44,572 bases of DNA from positions 1 through 44,572 of the forward strand of contig DAIRGA010000036.1 of NCBI GenBank assembly GCA_036794825.1, given 5' to 3'. This DNA is from RZYY01 sp036794825 (GTDB lineage: Bacteria; Bacteroidota; Bacteroidia; Bacteroidales; 4484-276). This document shows positions 24,899 to 31,606 of the stretch, one piece after another (the stretch's first letter is position 1; each line of letters starts with the position of its first letter). The position numbers and the translations under genes are program-made. A model generated the notes under the pieces. It worked only from the letters and a program-made list of their open reading frames with translations, ran no database searches and was not told the DNA's origin.

Positions 24899-25386
24899 TG
24901 GTGCTGCTCGTCGCTGTTGTGTTTGAATGAGGCCGCAAATGTAGTTAAAAGATGGTGGTTAAAACGGAGGGCGTTGGCAAGCAATTTTGTTTGAACAAAA
25001 TATGTCAACAAGGTCACTTCGAATTTTCCTTCAGTTGCCCAAAATTAATCTGATTGTCAATAATTCAGTTAGGCTTCCGACAATTTCAAAAGAACCTGAT
25101 TCAGTGATTTCAAGTTCCTTCCTGGATAATTTTGGGTAAGCAATTATTGTTTGCGGAATAGACCAGATTGTTGGAACACTGACTTAAACCTGGGTGGGCT
25201 GGTTTTCTACAAAACTTTAGAGTTCTATCCGATTAATTGACGAGGTTAGGTGCATATTCTGCATTTCAATTAATATCTCTGATATACAAACTGTTGGGAA
25301 CTGCTGCCTTCGGGAAGCTTTCTCAAATTTTCTTTTGGTTCCTGGTAGCAATTTCAATTGCTGGTATCAATTTCCTGATATGCGTT
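24899..25386. other. 488-base gene-free region between MATE and Uma2 genes
   Basis: No open frame of convincing length occurs on either strand. The MATE promoter box is at 24936-24943. A short perfect inverted repeat, AGCAATT-TC-AATTGCT at 25347-25362, lies just downstream of the Uma2 stop codon, followed by a similar CAATTT phrase. The palindrome has almost no loop, so it fits an operator or chance better than a terminator. I see no repeat or mobile-element ends. Confidence 0.5.
24936..24943 (-). promoter_or_regulatory. -7 promoter box of the MATE gene
   Basis: The minus strand reads TACATTTG, matching TAnnTTTG, 37 bases ahead of the MATE ATG. No clear -33 box is visible. Confidence 0.5.
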
Positions 25387-25989
25387 TTAACTTGTGTTTT
25401 CTGATGTAAAAACCTCGGTCAGATCAACTTTCAGATCGCCATCGAATATGTTTACGGGTATTTTATCATCTTCAGCATACATACCCTTCAACTGGTATTT
25501 TCTGCTTTCTCCCAGCACAAACACATTGACGTTCTCATCGTTGGGATTCACAATCCAATACTCCTTCACGCCGTGCTCCTGATAAATCTCAAATTTATCC
25601 TTCAAATCCCGCTTTGAATTTTTTGCCGAAATAATCTCAATTATCAGATCGGGAGCGCCAAGACAGCCTCTTGAATCAAGTTTTGAAGGATCGCAGACAA
25701 TGAAAATATCTGGTTGCAAAACAGTGTACACCTGTTTATCGGCGGTTCTTTTAGCGTCTTTAGGAAATCGCACGTCTGCCGGCGCATGATAAACTTCGCA
25801 GGTCTTTGTTTTTAAAAATAGCCAGAAGATGCTGGTTAAGTTGGTCGAAATCTTCTGGTGCATGCGCGATGGCGCTGGTGTCATCAGTTTTATGAAACCA
25901 TCGTAAAGCTCTCTCCGCTTATCGTCCATCCAGGTCAAATAATCGGCGTAGGAATAGCGCTTGTTAAGATCTAAATCGAGTGTTTTCAT
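25387..25989 (-). CDS. Uma2 family (DUF820) PD-(D/E)XK-like protein
   Basis: The 200-residue protein belongs to Uma2/DUF820, a restriction-endonuclease-like fold family of unknown physiological role, much expanded in cyanobacteria and scattered elsewhere. Visible features are the N-terminal YSYADYLTWMDD and RRELYDGFIKLMTPAPS stretch, the core QPDIFIVCDPSKLD, GAPDLIIEIISAKNSKRD with the acidic and lysine residues of the PD-(D/E)XK core, and the closing YQEHGVKEYWIVNP. All core elements are present, so it could be active. The gene stands alone between gene-free stretches, which suits an accessory gene. Confidence 0.88.
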   Translation of the reverse strand: MKTLDLDLNKRYSYADYLTWMDDKRRELYDGFIKLMTPAPSRMHQKISTNLTSIFWLFLKTKTCEVYHAPADVRFPKDAKRTADKQVYTVLQPDIFIVCDPSKLDSRGCLGAPDLIIEIISAKNSKRDLKDKFEIYQEHGVKEYWIVNPNDENVNVFVLGESRKYQLKGMYAEDDKIPVNIFDGDLKVDLTEVFTSENTS

Positions 25990-26011
25990 GGCTAATAGTA
26001 TTTACATTTGA

Positions 26012-26019
26012 CAAAAATA
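26012..26019 (-). promoter_or_regulatory. -7 promoter box of the Uma2 gene
   Basis: The minus strand reads TATTTTTG, 22 bases ahead of the ATG at 25989, matching TAnnTTTG. No TTTG is seen at the -33 distance. Confidence 0.5.
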
Positions 26020-26130
26020 GCAATCTTTTCATTTGAGCCCGGTTTTTAAGCATTGCGAACCGCTTGAATCATGTCCTATGGCAGTTGTTGGTTTGATTTC
26101 CGGTAAGAAACTAACACAGTGGAGAATTCT

Positions 26131-26138
26131 TAATTTTG
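26131..26138 (+). promoter_or_regulatory. -7 promoter box of the EamA permease gene
   Basis: TAATTTTG matches TAnnTTTG. Its last three bases are the TTG that opens the longest frame of the permease gene, so that TTG cannot be a transcribed start if this box is used. The -33 side is weak. Confidence 0.55.
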
Positions 26139-26189
26139 CCCGATCAGGAATTTTTCTGTTTTGGAAGTAATAAAACCCACAAATTTTCA

Positions 26190-27128
26190 ATGCCGCTTTC
26201 CAAATCTTTCACTTCCGGTGTGATTCTGTTGCTCGCCGCCATCATCTGGGGGTTTGCTTTTGTGGCTCAGCGTGCTGGAATGGAGTATGTTGAGCCATTC
26301 ACTTTCAATGGAATAAGGTTTTTGCTGGGATGTATTACACTGTTGCCTTTATTGTTTTTGAGAGGTAAATCGCAAGTCAGAAGGGATGCAGGCAGCGGGA
26401 AATGGAGTAAAGATGAGACTGCAGGGGGCATTCTGGCCGGCACAGTAATGTTCATGGCTGTAAGCTGGCAGCAGTTTGGCATTGTTCATACCACAGCCGG
26501 AAAAGCGGGTTTCATCACCGGGCTTTACGTCATTCTGGTTCCAATTGTTGGGATGTTTTTCAGCCAGAAAACCGCTTTTAATGTCTGGATTGGCGCGGTA
26601 ACTGCAGTTATCGGGCTTTATTTCCTTAGCGTTACCGACGATTTTACTCTCGCTTTGGGTGATTCTCTGGTGTTGGTCAGTGCGCTGTTTTTCACTTTTC
26701 ATATTCTGATTATCGGTAAGTATTCTACCAGGGTGAGTATCATCAGGTTATCGGTATTACAATTCTTCGTGTGTGCAGTATTGAGCCTCGGTGCTGCAAT
26801 GGCCACCGAAACTATCCAAATATCAGGTATTTATGACGCTGCTCTTCCGATCCTATATGGAGGGATATTTTCAGTTGGAATCGCTTACACGCTGCAGGTC
26901 GCCGGGCAGAAAAATTCTCACCCATCAGCGGCTTCCATCATTCTGAGCCTCGAATCGCTCTTTGCAGTCATAGGGGGATGGTTAATCCTCAGCGAGCATC
27001 TCTCCTCCCGCAACCTTTTTGGTTGTGCGCTGATGCTGACGGGGATGATCATTGCACAGATCAGTTTCAGCAAAAAACAGTCGGATAAGCTGTTACCCGC
27101 AAGTCCTGAGACCCATTCTGACAAATAA
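26190..27128 (+). CDS. EamA/DMT-family permease
   Basis: This is an inner-membrane protein of about 312 residues with roughly ten transmembrane helices and two EamA halves. The first half contains ILLLAAIIWGFAFVAQRAGM and GIRFLLGCITLLPL; the second contains PILYGGIFSVGIAYTLQVAG and AASIILSLESLFAVIGGW. Drug/metabolite transporters of this type export amino acids, nucleobases or other small metabolites; the substrate is unknown. I start it at the ATG at 26190 because the upstream TTG at 26136 lies inside the promoter box. Its stop codon is four bases before the rnpB promoter. Confidence 0.9.
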   Translation: MPLSKSFTSGVILLLAAIIWGFAFVAQRAGMEYVEPFTFNGIRFLLGCITLLPLLFLRGKSQVRRDAGSGKWSKDETAGGILAGTVMFMAVSWQQFGIVHTTAGKAGFITGLYVILVPIVGMFFSQKTAFNVWIGAVTAVIGLYFLSVTDDFTLALGDSLVLVSALFFTFHILIIGKYSTRVSIIRLSVLQFFVCAVLSLGAAMATETIQISGIYDAALPILYGGIFSVGIAYTLQVAGQKNSHPSAASIILSLESLFAVIGGWLILSEHLSSRNLFGCALMLTGMIIAQISFSKKQSDKLLPASPETHSDK

Positions 27129-27131
27129 CTG

Positions 27132-27139
27132 TAAATTTG
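27132..27139 (+). promoter_or_regulatory. -7 promoter box of rnpB
   Basis: TAAATTTG matches TAnnTTTG and ends 10 bases before the first base of the predicted P1 helix at 27149. That is the expected distance from -7 box to transcription start within a few bases. It starts directly after the EamA stop codon. Confidence 0.65.
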
Positions 27140-27148
27140 CCGGCAAAA

Positions 27149-27550
27149 GTCGTAGCCCGTTCTGTCGCTACATCTGCCTTCGGGCAAATGGAGAGGAAAG
27201 TCGGGACAACACAGAGCGCCATACTTCCTAACAGGAAGGCCTCGTGAAAACGGGGACAGCAAGTGCCACAGAAAATTACCGTCCCGCCCGTGCGGGATAA
27301 GGGTGAAAACGTGAGGTAAGAGCTCACGCGTTGTGGTGGCGACATCGCAACGGGGTAAACCTTATGGGTTGAAAGACCATGTATATCACGGCTCCGTGTA
27401 AACGGAATACAGGCTGCTCGTCGAAATGCCGGAACGCCGGCATGCCGTGAGGGGTAGGTCGTTAGAGCCATGCTGTGAAGCCTGGCCCGGATAAATGACA
27501 GAAACTCCCGCTTTGCCGGGATGACAGAATCCCGCTTACAGGGCTGCGGC
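27149..27550 (+). ncRNA. rnpB: RNase P RNA (bacterial class A)
   Basis: This is the catalytic RNA of ribonuclease P, which removes 5' leaders from pre-tRNAs. Conserved landmarks are GAGAGGAAAGTCGGGAC (CR I and P4 5' strand), CCACAGAAAATTACCG, AAGGGTGAAAACGTGAGGTAAGAGC, GGGGTAAACC and the 3' GACAGAATCCCGCTTACAGG (CR V and P4 3' strand). P1 closes the ends: GTCGTAGCCC (27149-27158) pairs with GGGCTGCGGC (27541-27550), including two G-U pairs. P2 is TTCTGTC (27160-27166) with GACAGAA (27497-27503). P4 is 27198-27206 with TCCCGCTT (27529-27536), leaving the usual bulged U. A TTTTTATTTTT tract follows the 3' end. The 3' region has an extra copy of the GACAGAA/TCCCGCTT block, described in the findings. 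Ends are good to a few bases. Confidence 0.95.
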
Positions 27551-27601
27551 TTTTTATTTTTCCAATTCTAAAATCTTTCACCATCCAAACCGCATTACCC
27601 T

Positions 27602-27609
27602 TATTTTTG
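27602..27609 (+). promoter_or_regulatory. -7 promoter box of smpB, very close to the ATG
   Basis: TATTTTTG is a full match to TAnnTTTG and ends only 8 bases before the smpB ATG at 27618. The mRNA would begin within a few bases of the start codon. A TTTC at 27576-27579 lies 22 bases upstream, slightly too far for a good -33 box. Confidence 0.55.
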
Positions 27610-27617
27610 CAGCCGCT

Positions 27618-28064
27618 ATGGCAAACTTTATCGAGATAAAAAACAAGAAGGCATCCTACCAGTATTTTCTGGTCGAAGAATACACTGCGGGCATACAACT
27701 CACCGGCACCGAGATCAAATCCATCAGGGAGGGAAAGGCAAGCATTGCCGATGCATTTTGTAATTTTACTGGTAATGAGATGTTTGTCAGGGAGATGCAC
27801 ATTGCAATTTACAAACAGGGAACCATCTATAACCACGAACCCAAGCGCGACCGCAAATTGCTGCTTACCCGCCGCGAGCTGAAAAAACTATTGGGAAAGG
27901 TGAATGAAAAAGGTTTTACCATAATTCCTACCTTGTTGTATATCAACGAGAAAGGGCTGGCCAAACTCACCATCGCACTGGCCAAAGGCAAGCATTTCTA
28001 CGACAAACGTGAAACCATTAAAAAGAAAGATGTGGCCAGGGATTTGGATCGCAGCGATTATTAA
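27618..28064 (+). CDS. smpB: SsrA-binding protein SmpB
   Basis: SmpB carries tmRNA (SsrA) to stalled ribosomes for trans-translation. The 148-residue protein shows the family pattern: N-terminal IEIKNKKASYQYFLVEEY, the RNA-binding signature LTGTEIKSIREGKASIADAF, the YNHEPKRDRKLLLTRRELKK segment and the basic C-terminal tail FYDKRETIKKKDVARDLDR that enters the mRNA channel. It is intact and of standard length. It follows rnpB, so two RNA-processing or rescue functions sit together. The ssrA gene itself is not in the window. Confidence 0.97.
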   Translation: MANFIEIKNKKASYQYFLVEEYTAGIQLTGTEIKSIREGKASIADAFCNFTGNEMFVREMHIAIYKQGTIYNHEPKRDRKLLLTRRELKKLLGKVNEKGFTIIPTLLYINEKGLAKLTIALAKGKHFYDKRETIKKKDVARDLDRSDY

Positions 28065-28137
28065 CTTTTTACCGGAGAACGGAACTTTCCCTGCATGATA
28101 TTTGTTTACAGACGGAACAAAATTTAATCATAACCCT

Positions 28138-28683
28138 ATGAAAAATCTGATCTTACTCGCCCTCATTTTGACAATAATTCCTTTTGCCAATGGACAGGAA
28201 GCACCAAAAATCAAATGGTACTCTATTGAAGAGGCCGTCGAACTGAACAACAAAGCCAAAGCAAAGGATAAAAAGAAGTTTTTTGTGGATGTATACACCG
28301 ACTGGTGTGGCTGGTGTAAAAAGATGGATGCCAACACGTTCACTGATCCGGTGATCATAAAATACATGAACGAAAATTTCTGGCCAGTGAAGTTTGATGC
28401 CGAATCGTCCGCTCAGGTTACCATCAACGGGCAATCCTACGTTAATCCGAACCCCGGTGTCAAGCGGTCAACACATCAACTGGCCATTGCGCTGCTCAAC
28501 AAGAGACTATCTTACCCCTCTTTCGCCTTTCTGGATCAGGAGGTGAAACTGATTACGGTGCTGCCGGGCTACAACACTCCCGAACAACTCGAACCGGTGC
28601 TGCATTTTATTGTCAGCGAAGCCTACAAAAACCAATCTTTCGACCAGTTTAAATCTACGTTTAAAGGAACTTTTGGGAATTAG
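28138..28683 (+). CDS. Secreted thioredoxin-like protein with CGWC active site
   Basis: This protein has about 181 residues and a signal peptide (MKNLILLALILTIIPFANGQ). It is a thioredoxin-fold domain of the DUF255/thioredoxin_7 type, with the redox motif TDWCGWCKKMDA near residue 60 and a cis-proline-like segment SYPSFAFLD. Proteins of this kind act in periplasmic thiol-disulfide exchange. The partner is unknown; the many cysteine-containing secreted proteins in the window are possible clients, but this is inference. The frame also opens at a TTG at 28102; the ATG at 28138 directly before the signal peptide is preferred. Confidence 0.9.
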   Translation: MKNLILLALILTIIPFANGQEAPKIKWYSIEEAVELNNKAKAKDKKKFFVDVYTDWCGWCKKMDANTFTDPVIIKYMNENFWPVKFDAESSAQVTINGQSYVNPNPGVKRSTHQLAIALLNKRLSYPSFAFLDQEVKLITVLPGYNTPEQLEPVLHFIVSEAYKNQSFDQFKSTFKGTFGN

Positions 28684-28793
28684 TGTCTGACAGAAAACCC
28701 TTAATGTTGAAAATCTTTGAAAATCGAATTTTAGGAGTTTTCTGGCTGAGACGAATTAAGAATTTTCGATAAGATTCTGTTGCTGAAATTTCC

Positions 28794-29951
28794 TTAGAGT
28801 GGCTGCAGGTATTTGTCCACGTCATCGCCTGTTACCACCTTATCACATAGGATGGCAAGCCTTTCCACCACATTGCGTAATTCCCTTACATTGCCCGTCC
28901 AGCGGTAGCTTTCCAGCTTTTTATAGGCTTCATCGCTTATTAAAAGCAATTGTTTTCCCATCTTTTTACAGACATCTTCCATAAAATGAGTGGCGAGCAG
29001 CGGAATGTCGCCATCACGCTGGTTGAGGTCAGGAACTTCGATAATGATTACACTGAGACGATGATAAAGGTCTTCACGGAAATTTCCCTTGTTTATTTCG
29101 TCGCGAAGGTTTTTGTTGGTAGCAGCCAGGATGCGCACATCCACCTGAATGTCTTTTTCGCCTCCCACCCGGGTGATCTTGTTCTCCTGCAAAGCCCTGA
29201 GAACCTTGGCCTGCGCCGAATGGCTCATATCGCCGATTTCGTCGAGAAAGAGCGTGCCACCGTGAGCCAGCTCAAAATCTCCCTTCCGCTGACGAATGGC
29301 AGAGGTGAATGAGCCTTTTTCGTGGCCAAACAACTGACTTTCAATTAATTCGGATGGAATTGCTGCGCAATTGACTTCAATGAAAGGAGCGTGGGACCGG
29401 GAACTTTTTTCGTGCAACCAGCGGGCTACCAGCTCTTTGCCGGTTCCGTTGCTGCCATGTATCAAAACGCGGGCATTGGAGGGTGCCACTTTATCAATCA
29501 GTTCCTTAATTGTCATCATGGCCGGCGACTGACCAATCATTTCCCAGGTTTGCGGGATATCCTGTTTCAGAATTTTGGTCTCTTTTATGAGGTTGGATTT
29601 ATCAATGGCATTGCGGATCGTTACCAGTAACCGATTGAGGTCGAGGGGTTTGGCAATATAATCAAAGGCTCCTTTTTTGATGGCCTCCACCGCAGTTTCG
29701 ATGGTTCCGTGCCCCGAAATCATCACTACCGGAGTATCCGTTACCTTCATGATGTGTTCCAGCGCTTCCATGCCATCCATCACAGGCATTTTGATATCAA
29801 GGAGGATGAGGTCGTACTTCTTGCTGTTGACCATTTTCAGCCCTTCGATGCCATTATCGGCATCATCAACCTTGTAGGTTTCGTATTCGAGGATATCACG
29901 GAGAGTATTACGGATGCTGCGTTCGTCGTCAATTACCAGGATCTTTGCCAT
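28794..29951 (-). CDS. Sigma54-type AAA+ response regulator without DNA-binding domain
   Basis: This 385-residue protein has a receiver domain with Asp52 (LLDIKMP) and Lys101, then a sigma54-interaction AAA+ domain with Walker A GSNGTGKE (166-173), a GAFTGA-like GSFTSA (213-218), Walker B GTLFLDEI (232-239) and the arginine-finger region NFREDLYHRLSV. It ends at WTGNVRELRNVVERLAILCD plus about 15 residues, so the Fis-type helix-turn-helix is missing. Known activators of this build, such as FlgR, work from solution without an enhancer. The stop appears genuine, because the end DVDKYLQPL is complete and nothing follows before the next gene. It is divergent from the symporter operon, so it could control it, but there is no direct evidence. 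No sensor kinase is adjacent. Confidence 0.92.
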   Translation of the reverse strand: MAKILVIDDERSIRNTLRDILEYETYKVDDADNGIEGLKMVNSKKYDLILLDIKMPVMDGMEALEHIMKVTDTPVVMISGHGTIETAVEAIKKGAFDYIAKPLDLNRLLVTIRNAIDKSNLIKETKILKQDIPQTWEMIGQSPAMMTIKELIDKVAPSNARVLIHGSNGTGKELVARWLHEKSSRSHAPFIEVNCAAIPSELIESQLFGHEKGSFTSAIRQRKGDFELAHGGTLFLDEIGDMSHSAQAKVLRALQENKITRVGGEKDIQVDVRILAATNKNLRDEINKGNFREDLYHRLSVIIIEVPDLNQRDGDIPLLATHFMEDVCKKMGKQLLLISDEAYKKLESYRWTGNVRELRNVVERLAILCDKVVTGDDVDKYLQPL

Positions 29952-29981
29952 AACCAGGAAGATTTATCTTAAGATTTTTGG

Positions 29982-29989
29982 CAAAAATA
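29982..29989 (-). promoter_or_regulatory. -7 promoter box of the response regulator at 28794-29951
   Basis: The minus strand reads TATTTTTG, 30 bases ahead of the ATG at 29951, matching TAnnTTTG. The -33 side is weak. Confidence 0.5.
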
Positions 29990-30039
29990 GAGCAAAATGA
30001 CTTATAGGGATTATAACTCGCAATTGCCCGTAAATGCTT

Positions 30040-30046
30040 TACTTTG
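30040..30046 (+). promoter_or_regulatory. Possible degenerate -7 box of the symporter gene
   Basis: TACTTTG resembles TAnnTTTG but is one T short. It would place transcription start just before the ATG at 30064 and after the alternative ATG at 30034. It is weak on its own. Confidence 0.3.
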
Positions 30047-30063
30047 CGGTTGGGAACGAAGTT

Positions 30064-31596
30064 ATGGCAACACAAACACAAATCATCGGCACATGGATAC
30101 TTGTCATGCTCTACTCCGGGGTAATTTTATTTTTTGTGATCCGGGGAGCATTGAAAATCAGGAACATGGCCGACTACGCCATCGGTAGCATGAGTTTCTC
30201 ACCGGTAGCCGTGGGTTTATCGCTGGCTGCTTCGATGACGAGTGCGGCAACTTTCGTCATCAACCCGGGATTTATCGCAAATTTCGGTATCTCAGCATTC
30301 ATATCTTATGCTGTGGTTTTCCCGGCCGGTGCGGTTATCTCTCTCATCATTCTCACCAAAAGTTTCAGAAAATATGGCGAATCGGTCAAAGCGCTTACTC
30401 TTGCACAATGGATTGGTAAGCGTTACAATTCAGGGGTTTACGCTCTGATTATGGCCTTTCTTTCGTTGCTCCTCATCACTTTTATTGTGCTCATCATTGT
30501 GGCATTGACCAAAGTGCTCTCCAGTTCGCTGAACGTCAATGAAATGTATGTTTTGGCCGGGTTGGTGGTTTTTGTTTTCGGATACATGATGTTTGGCGGC
30601 GCAAATTCGATGGTTTACACCAACACCATTCAGGCTGCAATTATGTTGATTGTTGCTTTTGTACTGTTGGGTTCAGGACTTGAGAATTTCAGGGATGGGG
30701 TGGAGGGTTTTCTGCAAAAACTCGCCGCTATTGACACAGGAATGGTTGAGGCCACTTACCCGGAAAGTCCCCTTTTCAGAGATTTGTATGAAATAATTTT
30801 TGCACAGTTTGTCGTGGGTATGGCGGTTGTTGTTCAACCTCACATCATTACCAAATCGTTGTTGCTAAAGAAAAAGGAGGATGTAAACAGGTTTCTTTGG
30901 GTAGCTGTTACCGTTGAAATCATCTTTTTCCTGGTTGTATTTACTGGTTTTTATGCACGCTTTACATTCCCTGATCTCATGGCGAACGGCGTAAAACTTG
31001 GCAACGACGGCATCATCCCGGCTTATGTAGCTACCGCTTTTGCCGGTAGCAACATTGCGGTTGTGATTGGTCTGGTAGTGGTTATGGGACTAATCTCAGC
31101 CGGGCTTTCAACGCTGGAAGGGCTTATCCAGTCGGTGTCCACTACCATCACATCCGACATTGTTCGCCCGTTGCTTGGCCATACAATCACCAGGGATATA
31201 GTGTACATCACGATCAATAAAGTGGCAATCGGGCTATTGGCAATTGTTGCTTTCTACATGTCGGCCAGGCAACTGGCTTCTCCCAGACTGAGCGTTGCGC
31301 TGCTCGCACAGAACGGAGTTTATGCTTACTTTTCGGCAGCATTTATTCCGGTCATCTTTGGCATCTTTTTCCGGAATGTGAAAACTGCAGCGCCTCTCGC
31401 AGCCACAATCACAGCAATTGTAGTCCATTTTGCGATTTACTATTTTTTGCCCTGGCTGGTTAGCGAACATAGCTGGACATTTGGTACTTTTACAAAATAT
31501 TTAACAGGTCCGGTCAGGAATCCGGCAATTGCGGCCTCAGGCGCCATTATCGCATCCACCATTGCCGGGCTGGTTTTGCACCTGAAATCAAAGTAA
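30064..31596 (+). CDS. Sodium:solute symporter (SSS family)
   Basis: This inner-membrane protein has about 510 residues and roughly 13 transmembrane segments. SSS transporters import sugars, amino acids or short carboxylates with Na+. The characteristic segment is MADYAIGSMSFSPVAVGLS followed by LAASMTSAATFVINPGF, which holds the Na+ and substrate site of TM1. The region RFLWVAVTVEIIFFLVVF and the stretch GLISAGLSTLEGLIQSVSTT fit the PutP/pyruvate-type subgroup. Ten bases after its stop the acyl-CoA synthetase begins, so the two are very likely one operon, hinting at a carboxylic acid substrate. The frame also opens at an ATG at 30034; 30064 is preferred on promoter position. Confidence 0.9.
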   Translation: MATQTQIIGTWILVMLYSGVILFFVIRGALKIRNMADYAIGSMSFSPVAVGLSLAASMTSAATFVINPGFIANFGISAFISYAVVFPAGAVISLIILTKSFRKYGESVKALTLAQWIGKRYNSGVYALIMAFLSLLLITFIVLIIVALTKVLSSSLNVNEMYVLAGLVVFVFGYMMFGGANSMVYTNTIQAAIMLIVAFVLLGSGLENFRDGVEGFLQKLAAIDTGMVEATYPESPLFRDLYEIIFAQFVVGMAVVVQPHIITKSLLLKKKEDVNRFLWVAVTVEIIFFLVVFTGFYARFTFPDLMANGVKLGNDGIIPAYVATAFAGSNIAVVIGLVVVMGLISAGLSTLEGLIQSVSTTITSDIVRPLLGHTITRDIVYITINKVAIGLLAIVAFYMSARQLASPRLSVALLAQNGVYAYFSAAFIPVIFGIFFRNVKTAAPLAATITAIVVHFAIYYFLPWLVSEHSWTFGTFTKYLTGPVRNPAIAASGAIIASTIAGLVLHLKSK

Positions 31597-31606
31597 TTTT
31601 GATGTT

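Noticed and set aside
27067..27836. Minus-strand open frames across rnpB and smpB
   Set aside because: They run antisense to a clear RNase P RNA and to smpB and have no family resemblance.
28691..28744. Inverted repeat CAGAAAAC / GTTTTCTG between the thioredoxin-like gene and the response regulator
   Set aside because: The 8-bp arms are separated by 38 bases with no T tract on either strand, so I do not call a terminator.
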